Source: Bacteroidales bacterium (GTDB lineage: Bacteria; Bacteroidota; Bacteroidia; Bacteroidales; UBA932). Taken from it: a stretch of 64,000 bases of DNA. Location of the stretch: the NCBI GenBank assembly GCA_022648685.1, contig JALCMW010000001.1:1-64000 (forward strand). Reading direction: 5' to 3'. Below are positions 33,088 to 42,784 of this stretch, piece by piece. Every line of letters starts with the position of its first letter. Within the stretch, counting starts at the first letter, position 1. The position numbers and the translations under genes are program-made. Below the pieces are notes generated by a model that saw nothing but the letters and a program-made list of their open reading frames with translations, searched no databases and was not told the DNA's origin.

Positions 33088-35211
33088 ATGCAAGGACACG
33101 CTATACCATTAGAAAAATTCATAGAAGGCAATAAGAATCTGCTCATCATTCCAGTGTATCAGAGAAACTACGACTGGAAGATAGATAATTGTAATCAACT
33201 CTTTAATGACATAGTCAAACTTCAAAGCAGCGGCAGAGCAAACCACTTCTTTGGTTCAATCGTCTCGTCAACAGCTGATTCTATTGGCTTTAATAGGTTA
33301 ATCATCGATGGCCAGCAGCGTTTGACCACGATTTCTCTTCTACTTCTTGCTGCCATCCATGCTGCCAGACTCGGCAAATTGGCCATCAGCGACATGTGTA
33401 GAATCAACGAAGCTACCGATATCTATCTTACAGCGAGGTTCTGCTCATCGGAGCGCAAAATAAAACTGGTGCCTATTGAAAAAGATCGTGAGGCTTTCGA
33501 TAAGATTTTCAAAGTCGACGTTACTTCAGACTTTATGGAGACTCTCACCGAAGGGTCGAAGGTTACGAGAAACTATCGTCACTTCCTCGATTTGCTCACA
33601 GATGAGAAATCAACAATCTCTTTTGATGGCCTGCTCGATTCGATTGGTAAGCTCCAGATAATTTCCATTGAATTAGAAGCAAATGATGAGCCTCAATTGA
33701 TTTTCGAGAGTCTGAACTCCACCGGTCTTGCTCTTTCTGAGGCTGACAAGATTCGCAATTACCTGCTAATGTCCCTTTCTTCCGAGGACCAGATGCACTG
33801 CTTTAAGGATTATTGGCAGCCCATAGAGTCGAAGACTTCTGGAGACCCTACAATGTTCCTTCGTGATTATATCACTATTATCGAACAACTCCAGCGACCT
33901 GCCAAGATTGACAATCTTTACTTTGTCTGGAAAAAATACATGAGCGGAAGAGATCGTCAGCAAGAGCTTAAGTCAATGCTTGAGTATGCCGAACTGTATC
34001 GCAAAGTGGCAAAGGCAGACCTAGGCAGTCAGAAGCTGAACAAGAAGATGAACCAGCTAAATAATCTGGAAACTGACATCATCAATGTTTTCTGGATTCA
34101 GTTCTTCAAGTATGCATTCGATAATAATCTAAGCGAGGATGAGATTTGGCAGACCTTAGATGTAGTCGAAAACTATATGGCTCGGCGAATCATCTGCGCT
34201 CTTCCTTCTAATGCTCTGACACAGATCTTCTGCTCTTTGCACAAAGATGTCACGAGAAGTATTGATGAGTATCAAGCTGCAGGCAAGGTTCTTGATTCAT
34301 CTTACGCAGACATTCTCACCTACCATATTATGCGTAGAGAAGGTAACCATCAGTTGCCACGAGACGCCGCATTCAAAGAATCAATCACTCGTCGTGATGC
34401 TTATCATATGCTGAAGCCCTTCCAGCGCTTCTTGTTTGAACGTCTGGAGAACTCTAATAATAAAGAGTATATCGATGTGCCAAAAGAGATGAAAGATTCT
34501 GAGGCCACAATTGAACACATCATGCCTCAGACACTTTCAAACGACTGGAAACAAATGCTCGGCGACGATTACGAGAACATTCAGGAGTTCTATCTACACA
34601 CTTTCTGTAACTTGACTCTTACTGGTGTCAATACAGAATTGAGCAATCATCCTTTTATTGAAAAGAAAGAAGGCAAGGAGATTAACGGAGAGAAGTGTAA
34701 TGGATACAACGCCTCGAAATATCGCCTTACAAGGGATATCGTCAACTATTCGCAATGGACTAAAACAGAGATGGATCTTCGCAATCAGACCATCGTCGAC
34801 AAGTTCATGGCTCTATATCCTCTTCCATCGACAGACTTTAAGCCTTTGCCCAAGGCAGTCGATGAAGTATCACTCGAAGACGAAAGCATGAGTCCAAAGA
34901 GTCGTACACTTATGGGCTATTCTCTTTTGGGACAAAGCTTCGAGGAAAAAATCTGGGCCAATTTTTATATCAATGTTGTAAAAATTCTGCTGAGTCGCTA
35001 TCCTGATGAGATGGAGCTATTGATTAACAATCACTATCTCTGGGACGAGCAGCATCACAACGATAAGTATTGCACCAAGATTCAGGATAATTTGTACTTA
35101 TGGACCTCGATGGCTAATGAGACCAAGATTTGCGGCCTGCGCTACATCTTCGACACCATCGACCTTGACCAGTCTGAACTAACGATCTGCATGGAACCAA
35201 AGAAAAATTGA
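33088..35211 (+). CDS. DUF262/DUF1524 protein (GmrSD-like, putative type IV restriction)
   Basis: 707 residues. DUF262 half: PVYQRNYDWKIDNCNQLFND, then the ParB-like active motif LIIDGQQRLTTISLLLLA (about residue 75). C-terminal DUF1524: ATIEHIMPQTLSNDWK (H-x-x-P of the His-Me nuclease) followed by NLTLTGVN...LSNHPF. This is the GmrS-GmrD fusion architecture; GmrSD cuts glucosylated hydroxymethylcytosine DNA, and related proteins (BrxU, SspE) act in phage defence. A last ~100-residue extension follows. It has its own promoter and lies in the second cargo locus of the prophage. Confidence 0.88.
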   Translation: MQGHAIPLEKFIEGNKNLLIIPVYQRNYDWKIDNCNQLFNDIVKLQSSGRANHFFGSIVSSTADSIGFNRLIIDGQQRLTTISLLLLAAIHAARLGKLAISDMCRINEATDIYLTARFCSSERKIKLVPIEKDREAFDKIFKVDVTSDFMETLTEGSKVTRNYRHFLDLLTDEKSTISFDGLLDSIGKLQIISIELEANDEPQLIFESLNSTGLALSEADKIRNYLLMSLSSEDQMHCFKDYWQPIESKTSGDPTMFLRDYITIIEQLQRPAKIDNLYFVWKKYMSGRDRQQELKSMLEYAELYRKVAKADLGSQKLNKKMNQLNNLETDIINVFWIQFFKYAFDNNLSEDEIWQTLDVVENYMARRIICALPSNALTQIFCSLHKDVTRSIDEYQAAGKVLDSSYADILTYHIMRREGNHQLPRDAAFKESITRRDAYHMLKPFQRFLFERLENSNNKEYIDVPKEMKDSEATIEHIMPQTLSNDWKQMLGDDYENIQEFYLHTFCNLTLTGVNTELSNHPFIEKKEGKEINGEKCNGYNASKYRLTRDIVNYSQWTKTEMDLRNQTIVDKFMALYPLPSTDFKPLPKAVDEVSLEDESMSPKSRTLMGYSLLGQSFEEKIWANFYINVVKILLSRYPDEMELLINNHYLWDEQHHNDKYCTKIQDNLYLWTSMANETKICGLRYIFDTIDLDQSELTICMEPKKN

Positions 35212-35396
35212 TAACATGAAAGGTGGAAAGACACGCACATAATCCTCGATTCAGTTAAGGTTTGCCCATCCGCCAGAAATAAAATAACTCCTACCAGACA
35301 CATCTGAAATTGGGTTCCGCAAACTTTCCCAAGTAAACGAAGTTGCCTTTTGTGAGATAGCCGAGGCTCTATCTTTACCCGAAAAAGGTAGGGACT
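35212..35396. other. Gap at right edge of cargo locus 2, with seam repeat copy 2
   Basis: No gene. It holds the second copy of the 24-bp seam (35328-35351, beginning CCCAAGTAAACG), which in 22266-22289 is the end of the 91-aa phage gene. Here it reads as ...NFPK-stop with no gene before it. So the sequence is a scar from a homologous phage gene. Downstream, CCTACCTTTTTCGG / CCGAAAAAGGTAGG-like complementarity precedes the tail gene start. Confidence 0.65.
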
Positions 35397-38162
35397 ATGC
35401 CATTCGGACTGAAATATTTCGCAGAGCTGCGCAGCAAGTACAAGAGTGCTTTCTGGCGGGTGGAGATTGCCCAGAGGGATTACGCTGGGCCAGCGGAACA
35501 GATGTCCTTCGACGGTAGCGATCCCCTGCAAATCACATGGGAGCAGCGCGGCGACGAGTTCTTCATACCGGTTAAAGCCTCCGAGGCCACCATCAAGATT
35601 CTATGCAAGTCCAACTTTCACTATATATCCCTCTTCACCTCCGATCCGCGTAAGTTTCGCGTGAGCATCTACCGGAACACCGTACTTTATTGGCGCGGCT
35701 ATGTCGTTGCCGATCTCTATTCAGAATCTTTCACCGCTCCACCATACACAGTCTCCATCAAAGCCGTCGATGGCTTCAATCTGCTATCGAATGTGCAGTT
35801 CGTAAACTCGGACAATAGTCCACTGACTGGCAACTTGAGCCTTTGGCAATTGCTCTCCAACTGTATTAGTCTATTGGAGCTTGATGTCGACGTAGCAGAT
35901 TGGATGGACCTCTATGCCGAAGGAATGAACGAAAGCGAGTCACCGCTCAGACAGGTTTTTGTCAATATGGAGCGTTTCTACTCGGTCTATGACAAGCCTA
36001 CCTACCGCGATGTGTTGGAGCTATGTCTCCGGCCATTTGCCGGCCAGATCTTCCAGTCTAGCGGAGCGCTGCACATACGTCGTGCCATTTCGCTTTACAA
36101 TGCCGACCGGCCACTCTCATTCTACGATGTAGGCTCCGTCTTTCCGCCCGGCTGGTTGATAACCGCAGGCGGCGACACAATTGTAGATCAGCGCGGAGAG
36201 CCGCTAATCACAACCATGAGCCGCGAGAGGATTGACTCAATGTGGCAATCCGACATCAATGTCCTCGGCGATGAGTCGACGCTGGACATCGTTCCGGCCA
36301 TTAGGAGAGTGGAAGTGGATGTGACCAATAAGCTACTGAGTAATATCTTCACTCAGATAGATATCTATAACCTCAGCAAATGGCACGATCCGCAGGAGCT
36401 GCTCACCCGCTACAATGAGACAGCGCTCAAGCTCACCGGCGATAGCGAGCTCAAAGGCACCATACTCTACTTCGTGGGATGCAATGTTCAGCAAAGCGCC
36501 TACAAAATGAAGTTGAAAGTTTCCATCAACGTCTTTGCCAACAACCGCTCGGCAGGAATCGGAACGACAACTTCGTCTTCGCGACAAGAGACTCAGATCG
36601 ATGTCGAATATGGTTTTAAGATTATCGGTCAAAGCGAGACCTATTACCTTGCCGACAACGGAAAATGGTCCACAACCGAAGAACATATCAAAGACACCTG
36701 CACCACTTCGGAACAGATGGACAAAGAGCTGGATGTTAACGGCTTCCCGATAAGCGGCACGCTGCAGATGTTCATCATCCAGACTTTGGTGGGGTATGCC
36801 TTTGCTCGTAATAACTACTACCAATCTGCTATCTTCAAAGATTTGGAGCTATCGCTGGACACGAATGACGACTATGAGGACTCTCTGTCTTACGCGATGA
36901 ATGTGAATGCAGCCAATAACTCCGACCTATCGATCTCGCTGCCGATAGCCGACATTCCGAACATTCCCAACGACTCTCTTATCTATTCCCTCTACTTCAT
37001 CGATGCGCAGAATGTGCCCACACGAATGTGGCACACCAAAGGGCAGTCTGACTATAACACACTTGTCAATCACCTGATGGCCTGTGCTCTAAAGTATATG
37101 CAGCTTCCGGCTAAGAGAATCCAAGGGGCGATGTTCACCGGAAAGCATATCGACATGAACACAGTCGTTCAGGATGAGAAGTTCCTTTCGGCCGGATTCT
37201 ACATCAACTCCATCGAGTTGAGCTGCCTTGAAGACACCTATAACTCAGAGCTGGTGGAGATGCCCGACCTACTGCATCATGACCAGCCGGCCGATGGCGA
37301 TGACTGCGTTCTAGTGACAAGCCTGCCATTCTCTGTTCGCGAAGTAATCCGCTGCGTCAATCTAATAGTCATGCTCAGCGAAGCCAATGACCTTTATGTC
37401 TATGACACCGTCTCTAAATCGCTACGGCTGGTCTTGGAGGGTGACGAGCTGACAAATATCTATCCGGCCGATGATTCATACGCTCTTGTCACTGCCTCGT
37501 CTATCAGGATCATTGACTACCGAGGATATACGATAAAGTCAATAGACAGAGAAGAGCTTCTTCCTGCAACATTCATGGATGGGTATATCTATGCCATCAC
37601 TAAGACATACAGAAGAGGTCCCAATGGAGACTCATACACATATTATCTCTCTCGACCTTCTTATGCTTCAGTCTACGGTACTTATAGGCGTTCAAGCCGC
37701 TATTCATACTCCACGATTGACAGCGGTCCTTTCCTCTCGCTCTGCAAATCGTTCTGCTCAATTGCCATAAATACGGCAGAGAGGAGCTATCTATTCGATA
37801 AGAGGGTAAACGAGGATATGAGCCTTACAATACTTGATACCGGAACTCAAATAGTCAGCATGTCTGATTATTTTCTATGCATCAAGACCGGATCGACACT
37901 AAAAATCTACCGGAGAGACACAATAACAAAAAAGACGCTTTTAAAGAGCATTGCCTGCGATGTCACCTGCTGCGATCACACCCTTGGGGAGGTCGCTTAC
38001 TCCGATGGGACACAGGTTAATATCTGGACCTACCGGACAAATAGCATCTCCTCGGTTCGGAACGTGGCTGGCAGGGCCTCGCCAGTAAGAGGGCTGATGT
38101 ATATCAGCGGCTCACTTTACATCATTCGAGCAAATTCAATTCACAAGTATATACCAGCATAA
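35397..38162 (+). CDS. Large tail protein (distal tail/baseplate-like) with possible beta-propeller C terminus
   Basis: 921 residues. The start, KYFAELRSKYKSAFWRVEI, then SFDGSDPLQITWEQRGDEFF, FRVSIYRNTVLYWRGYVV and SFTAPPYTVSIKAVDGFNLLSN, is a pattern I associate with Bacteroidetes siphophage tail-tip proteins. The last ~300 residues are repeated short strands (LVLEGDELTNIYPADDSYAL, IRIIDYRGYTIKSID, MDGYIYAITKTYRR) like a WD/PQQ-type propeller, perhaps for receptor contact. It is encoded before the tape measure rather than after it, which is unusual. Confidence 0.7.
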   Translation: MPFGLKYFAELRSKYKSAFWRVEIAQRDYAGPAEQMSFDGSDPLQITWEQRGDEFFIPVKASEATIKILCKSNFHYISLFTSDPRKFRVSIYRNTVLYWRGYVVADLYSESFTAPPYTVSIKAVDGFNLLSNVQFVNSDNSPLTGNLSLWQLLSNCISLLELDVDVADWMDLYAEGMNESESPLRQVFVNMERFYSVYDKPTYRDVLELCLRPFAGQIFQSSGALHIRRAISLYNADRPLSFYDVGSVFPPGWLITAGGDTIVDQRGEPLITTMSRERIDSMWQSDINVLGDESTLDIVPAIRRVEVDVTNKLLSNIFTQIDIYNLSKWHDPQELLTRYNETALKLTGDSELKGTILYFVGCNVQQSAYKMKLKVSINVFANNRSAGIGTTTSSSRQETQIDVEYGFKIIGQSETYYLADNGKWSTTEEHIKDTCTTSEQMDKELDVNGFPISGTLQMFIIQTLVGYAFARNNYYQSAIFKDLELSLDTNDDYEDSLSYAMNVNAANNSDLSISLPIADIPNIPNDSLIYSLYFIDAQNVPTRMWHTKGQSDYNTLVNHLMACALKYMQLPAKRIQGAMFTGKHIDMNTVVQDEKFLSAGFYINSIELSCLEDTYNSELVEMPDLLHHDQPADGDDCVLVTSLPFSVREVIRCVNLIVMLSEANDLYVYDTVSKSLRLVLEGDELTNIYPADDSYALVTASSIRIIDYRGYTIKSIDREELLPATFMDGYIYAITKTYRRGPNGDSYTYYLSRPSYASVYGTYRRSSRYSYSTIDSGPFLSLCKSFCSIAINTAERSYLFDKRVNEDMSLTILDTGTQIVSMSDYFLCIKTGSTLKIYRRDTITKKTLLKSIACDVTCCDHTLGEVAYSDGTQVNIWTYRTNSISSVRNVAGRASPVRGLMYISGSLYIIRANSIHKYIPA

Positions 38163-38168
38163 TAGACA

Positions 38169-38543
38169 ATGGAACTTATAAGTATCATACTCAACGCCCT
38201 GCTTGCCAGCGGCCTGATCGGGACCTTCCTCTTTTTCAAGCCCAAACGGCGTAAGGAAAATGCAGAAGCCAAAGACAAGGAGCTCAAGAACACCGAGAAG
38301 GTGGTGGCCATTCAGAGCGAGCAGATAGGACGTCTGGACTCCAGAGTCGAGAAGCTCGAAGAGAAGGTCGACAATCTTGAAATCATCATCGAACACAAGG
38401 ATGTGGAGATTGAGCGCAGCAGCTGTATTATCCGGCAGGCGTACAAATGCCCCACACCCGCCGAGAACTGCCCTGTGTTGCAAAAAAAGAAAGAGCTGGA
38501 ACATCAACTCCAAGAGCAGAGGCAAACCGATAATATCGAATAA
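38169..38543 (+). CDS. Membrane-anchored coiled-coil protein (holin candidate)
   Basis: 124 residues. One N-terminal membrane segment (ISIILNALLASGLIGTFLFF), a basic turn KPKRRKE, then a coiled coil (RLDSRVEKLEEKVDNLEIII) and a short Cys-containing tail. Single-pass proteins of this layout lie next to endolysin genes and are usually annotated as holin-like. The neighbouring gene is a muramidase-like protein, which supports a lysis role. Confidence 0.6.
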   Translation: MELISIILNALLASGLIGTFLFFKPKRRKENAEAKDKELKNTEKVVAIQSEQIGRLDSRVEKLEEKVDNLEIIIEHKDVEIERSSCIIRQAYKCPTPAENCPVLQKKKELEHQLQEQRQTDNIE

Positions 38544-38564
38544 TTGAAATTAATAGAATAAGCA

Positions 38565-38987
38565 ATGACTACTAGACCATTACCCAGAGGACTACGCAAT
38601 TGCAATCCCTGCAATATACGCCTTTCAAGAACCAAGTATCAAGGAGAGATTCAGCCTTCGTGTGACAAGACCTTCAAGCAGTTTTGTTCCATCGATTGGG
38701 GCTACCGCGCCGCCTTCGTCGTGCTGGATCATTACAGCCGTAACGGCTATGACACCATCCGCAAGATTATCTCGCGCTGGGCTCCACCTTCGGAAAACAG
38801 TACCACCGCTTACATCAACACCATTTGCGATGCTACCTTCCATGGTCCTGACGAGAAGATTGACACCTCAGATCGTGACGTGATGGTGACGATGGTAGCC
38901 GCCATGAGTAAGGTCGAGAACGGCATTCCGGCCAATATTGATGATGTAGTTGCCGGCTGGGAGCTTTTCCAGACACACAGGCCATAA
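38565..38987 (+). CDS. Endolysin / structural protein P5-like muramidase
   Basis: 140 residues. RGLRNCNPCNIRLSRTKYQGE matches the R-G-x-R-N-x-N-P-x-N-I motif of P5-like phage lytic proteins, with FCSIDWGYRAAFVVLDHY and PPSENSTTAYINTIC later. It would degrade peptidoglycan for exit or entry. No signal peptide is seen, so release by the preceding holin-like protein is likely. The usual Gly/Asn in the NPGN turn is Cys here (NPCN). Confidence 0.8.
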   Translation: MTTRPLPRGLRNCNPCNIRLSRTKYQGEIQPSCDKTFKQFCSIDWGYRAAFVVLDHYSRNGYDTIRKIISRWAPPSENSTTAYINTICDATFHGPDEKIDTSDRDVMVTMVAAMSKVENGIPANIDDVVAGWELFQTHRP

Positions 38988-38999
38988 GGAGGAAGTGCC

Positions 39000-41348
39000 A
39001 TGTCCAGACGCATTGCAGATCTTCTTATTAAGATTGGAGCCGACAGTTACGAGTTCCAGCAGAAAGCCGCTCAGGTAGAAAAAGGCCTCGGTGGTCTTGA
39101 GAAGAAACTCACCTCTGTGGGTAAGAGCCTCTCACTTAAGTTGACGGCTCCGCTGGCGGCTCTTGGGGCTCTCTCGCTCAGCAATGCCGACACGCAGGCC
39201 AAGGCCGAAGCCAAGGTCCAGCAGGCCATCAAATCCACCTCTGGAGCAGCCAAACTCTCCTTCAGTCAGCTCAAGGAGTATGCTTCCGAGTTGCAGAGCA
39301 AGACGCTCTTTGGTGATGAGACGATCCTCAATAATGCCACAGCGCAGCTTCTTACCTTTACCAACATTGCCGGCGAGAACTTCAAACGTACCCAAGCGGT
39401 GGCTTTGGACCTTGCAACGGTTCTAGACGGCGACCTGAAATCTGCCTCTCTCCAGCTGGGCAAGGCGCTTAATGATCCGGTAAAGAATCTATCGGCTCTC
39501 TCTCGTTCCGGTATTCAGTTCTCCGAGGAGCAGAAATCTGTCATCAATCATCTTGCAAAGACCAACCGTCTGGCCGAGGCCCAAGGGGTAATCCTCAAAG
39601 AGCTGGAACGGCAATATGGCGGTCAGGCTCAGGCAGCAGCCAAAGTGGGACTAGGAGCAGCCCAGCAACTTAAGAATGCGTGGGGAGATTTCTTGGAACA
39701 GATAGGCGCTGCACTGATGCCTATGGTGAATAAACTCGCACAAGCCCTCACTGGCGTAGTGAATGCTCTTCAGGCTATGTCGCCCACGATGCACACCGTT
39801 CTGGTGACAACGGCTACGTTGGCAGCTTCCATCGGTCCGGTCTCTCTTGCCATTGGCTCCATAATCAAGATGATGCCAATGCTCGCTGCCGGCGTAACAG
39901 CACTCATGTCGCCCATCGGAGCCGTAGCAGCTGCAGTACTCGCTCTTGGAGCAGCTTTCATCTATGCCAAGAAAAGAAAGGCCGAACTCTTCGAAGAGAA
40001 GGTAAGCGGCTACGAAAACCTCTCGATGCGCACTCTGGAGAACAACCTCCATGAGAACCGACGTCAGCAGGAGGTCAACCAGAATGAATCACCTTGGCAA
40101 GGGCAGTCACCATACTCGAAGCTGAACTATGCTCTTGACAAGCCCAAAAGGACACGACAGCTCAAAGAGGAAGAAGCCGCACTCTTGGAAGCCATCAACC
40201 GGCGTAAGAAAGCGCTGGAAGAGGCCAAGAAGATAGAGTCTGAGCAGCTTGCCGTGGAACAGCAGCTTACTGAGGCCATGGGTCTGAGCACTTTGTCTAC
40301 AAACGAGTCTTCTTCAGCGGCAGAGAATCAAGGCGGGATAACCAATGAACTGACGGCAAAGATTGCGGAGTTGGAGAAGAAAAAACTTCTGCCGCAGACC
40401 TCGCTCGAACAGATTGCTCAGTATAACGACGAGATTAGTCGCCTGAAGGATGAACTCCAGCGGGTACAGAACATCACAAGCAAAGACCTCATTCCGCGAG
40501 AAGCTCTTCAGCCTCTCGCAACACTCACTGCTATCAAAGCTCCAGAGCTTACCATTGAGCCTCCCAAACTAGGGAGTGTCGTCTCCACCTACCAGAAGCA
40601 GATGCAGGAGGTATTCTCCACTGTGCGTGATGGTATGTTCGGATGGGCCGACTCAACAAGTGAGTACATGAAAGAGAACCTTGGTGATACCGTCGCCATT
40701 GTTCAGAACTACACCAAGGCCCTAACGGATAAAGGCTACTCTTTCTCGGCGGCGCTTGAGCATGTCTCCCAGACGGTCAAGGACACAATGGACCGTTTCG
40801 ACCAGCAGGTGTCACAGTTCCTTGCGGACAGCATCACTGCTGCTGCCAAGTCTCTTGGACAGCTGATGGCCGGAGAGCTGGGCTTCGAGGGGCTGATGAA
40901 AAGTATCCTCACGCAGTTTGCGAGCTTCCTGAAGAACATCGGAGCGCAGCTCATTGAGTTCGGAGTGATGATGATTGCCTTTAAGACGGCGCTCAAATCG
41001 GTTCTTGCTAACCCTTGGGCGGCTATCGGTGTTGGTGCAGCAATGGTGGCTGCGGCTGCCATCATGACGGCTCTGATAAATAAGAAAGCGCAGGATAACG
41101 CTCCGGCCCTTGCCAGCGGAGGACTTGCTTACGGCAAGACTCTGGCCGTCATTGGAGATAACACCAATGCGAGCATCGATCCGGAGGTCATTGCACCTCT
41201 ATCAAAACTGCAGAGCATGCTACCGGAGAGTGGTGGCGGAGCTCAGAGTATAAGTATCACTCTTGGTGGAGAGCTAAAAGCCAAAGGGCGCGACCTAGTC
41301 TACGCCCTCAATCAGGAGAGTTTCAAGACTTCAGTACTAGGAGGATAG
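39000..41348 (+). CDS. Tail tape measure protein
   Basis: 782 residues. Begins RIADLLIKIGADSYEFQQKAAQVEKGLGGLEKKL, the usual tape-measure start, followed by a TP901-like core (LSLSNADTQAKAEAKVQQAIKSTSG, LGKALNDPVKNLSALSRSGIQFSEEQ), membrane-like segments about residues 255-320 (VLVTTATLAASIGPVSLAIGS..., GAVAAAVLALGAAFIYA), a coiled coil and a second hydrophobic region. Length implies a tail of roughly 110-120 nm by the 1.5 A per residue rule. Preceded by a GGAGG ribosome site. Confidence 0.92.
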   Translation: MSRRIADLLIKIGADSYEFQQKAAQVEKGLGGLEKKLTSVGKSLSLKLTAPLAALGALSLSNADTQAKAEAKVQQAIKSTSGAAKLSFSQLKEYASELQSKTLFGDETILNNATAQLLTFTNIAGENFKRTQAVALDLATVLDGDLKSASLQLGKALNDPVKNLSALSRSGIQFSEEQKSVINHLAKTNRLAEAQGVILKELERQYGGQAQAAAKVGLGAAQQLKNAWGDFLEQIGAALMPMVNKLAQALTGVVNALQAMSPTMHTVLVTTATLAASIGPVSLAIGSIIKMMPMLAAGVTALMSPIGAVAAAVLALGAAFIYAKKRKAELFEEKVSGYENLSMRTLENNLHENRRQQEVNQNESPWQGQSPYSKLNYALDKPKRTRQLKEEEAALLEAINRRKKALEEAKKIESEQLAVEQQLTEAMGLSTLSTNESSSAAENQGGITNELTAKIAELEKKKLLPQTSLEQIAQYNDEISRLKDELQRVQNITSKDLIPREALQPLATLTAIKAPELTIEPPKLGSVVSTYQKQMQEVFSTVRDGMFGWADSTSEYMKENLGDTVAIVQNYTKALTDKGYSFSAALEHVSQTVKDTMDRFDQQVSQFLADSITAAAKSLGQLMAGELGFEGLMKSILTQFASFLKNIGAQLIEFGVMMIAFKTALKSVLANPWAAIGVGAAMVAAAAIMTALINKKAQDNAPALASGGLAYGKTLAVIGDNTNASIDPEVIAPLSKLQSMLPESGGGAQSISITLGGELKAKGRDLVYALNQESFKTSVLGG

Positions 41349-41352
41349 AGGC

Positions 41353-42783
41353 ATGGCAGGCATTCGCATAAAAAACCTTCAGGCAGCCTCTCCACTTATC
41401 GGGCAGAGTTTCGATGAGATGCTCTTTGTGGTTGACCTTGAATCTCCAGACACCACTCTCAAGATGAGCGGTGCCGAGCTCAAAGCCGCTGTCGGCATCG
41501 GGCGCCATACTCACGAGCTGGAAGATGTAGGTGGTCTTGTAGGAGAATTGGAGAAGAAGCTCAACTGCGCAGGCGGCACAGTGAGTGGAGACCTACGAGT
41601 TGATGCCACCATCAGCGCCAAGAATGTACGCATCGACGAGTACTTGGAAGTGCCGGAGCTCAAGTACAACAGAGTGACGGCCACCGGAAATGAGTTTTGG
41701 GCAACCGATGCCGTCGTAGTGGATGATGTGTGGAAAGATGATGACGGGGTGTTCCTCGTAACACTCAAGGCAGCCGAAGGAGAGAATAACATCTGCTTTG
41801 AATACAAGGATATCCTTCGAGGGATATATTTTACCGACACCGGTTTCCAGACAGCCTTCTTTGAGGTTACCGGAATCATTGACCGTACTCGCTTTGACTG
41901 CATAGCACTTAACGACATCGAGCCGCAACGATTCATGACTCTTGTACGGCAAGGGAACAAGACCAACCTGCAACGCCAAGGCTCGGTCTATATTGACGGC
42001 CTGCACAAGTACCTACGCGTTCTCGATGGGGTCCATGACAAGGATATCAGCCAGCAGAACATCAAGGTACAATTGGGCGACCTTTCCGGCATCAATCACC
42101 CGACCTTTGGCCAGCTTTCCGGCTTCGGTGCGCTTCTTGAGAATGCCTATATAAGTGGCCGTCTGGTTCAACATAACCCCGACACCGGCGAAGAGTGGAC
42201 AGTTGGAGCCGTCGCCGTTCAGGGCGAGCAGGTATTTCGTTACGACTCAGACGGGAATCCGGATAAGCAGAGCATAACCCTTTCGGCACAGGAATATGGA
42301 ATAACATCTTCTTCTGAAGACCGGCAATGGCAATGCAAGAACGGAGAGGAGTGGGTATCTATTCCCGACAGTAACACTATCTCATTAATCGTTCGTCACG
42401 ATGATGCTCTATGGGCTGGACGACTAACTCTCACCCTGCGATACATCGTGCAGGGCGTTTACTTCGATATCATTACCCTTTCGAAGCTCTACTGCGGCGA
42501 GGATGCCATCACCATTCAAGTGCTCTCCTCTGACGGAAATAACTTCATCAACGGCGAGATAGAAACCACACTTGAAGCACACGTCTTTCGCGGCTCGCGA
42601 GAAATAACTCAGAGCATCGCACCTGCACTCTTTAGCTGGTTACGCTTCTCGGATAGCACCGACAGTGATAACTCGTGGAACCTGCTGCACCAAGGTGTGG
42701 GAAGCAACATAACAATAGGTAATGCGGATGTCTTTCGCAAAGCCGTCTTCGAATGTCAAGTAACAATTAATCCTATTCTATAA
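41353..42783 (+). CDS. Tail tip/fibre-associated protein
   Basis: 476 residues, 4 nt after the tape measure stop. It opens GIRIKNLQAASPLIGQSFDEMLFVVD and has SGDLRVDATISAKNVRIDEY (a repeated-strand fibre-like part) followed by beta-rich segments and an Ig-like end. Encoded directly after the tape measure, where tail-tip and fibre genes usually lie. Specific role unknown. Confidence 0.6.
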   Translation: MAGIRIKNLQAASPLIGQSFDEMLFVVDLESPDTTLKMSGAELKAAVGIGRHTHELEDVGGLVGELEKKLNCAGGTVSGDLRVDATISAKNVRIDEYLEVPELKYNRVTATGNEFWATDAVVVDDVWKDDDGVFLVTLKAAEGENNICFEYKDILRGIYFTDTGFQTAFFEVTGIIDRTRFDCIALNDIEPQRFMTLVRQGNKTNLQRQGSVYIDGLHKYLRVLDGVHDKDISQQNIKVQLGDLSGINHPTFGQLSGFGALLENAYISGRLVQHNPDTGEEWTVGAVAVQGEQVFRYDSDGNPDKQSITLSAQEYGITSSSEDRQWQCKNGEEWVSIPDSNTISLIVRHDDALWAGRLTLTLRYIVQGVYFDIITLSKLYCGEDAITIQVLSSDGNNFINGEIETTLEAHVFRGSREITQSIAPALFSWLRFSDSTDSDNSWNLLHQGVGSNITIGNADVFRKAVFECQVTINPIL

Positions 42784-42784
42784 T

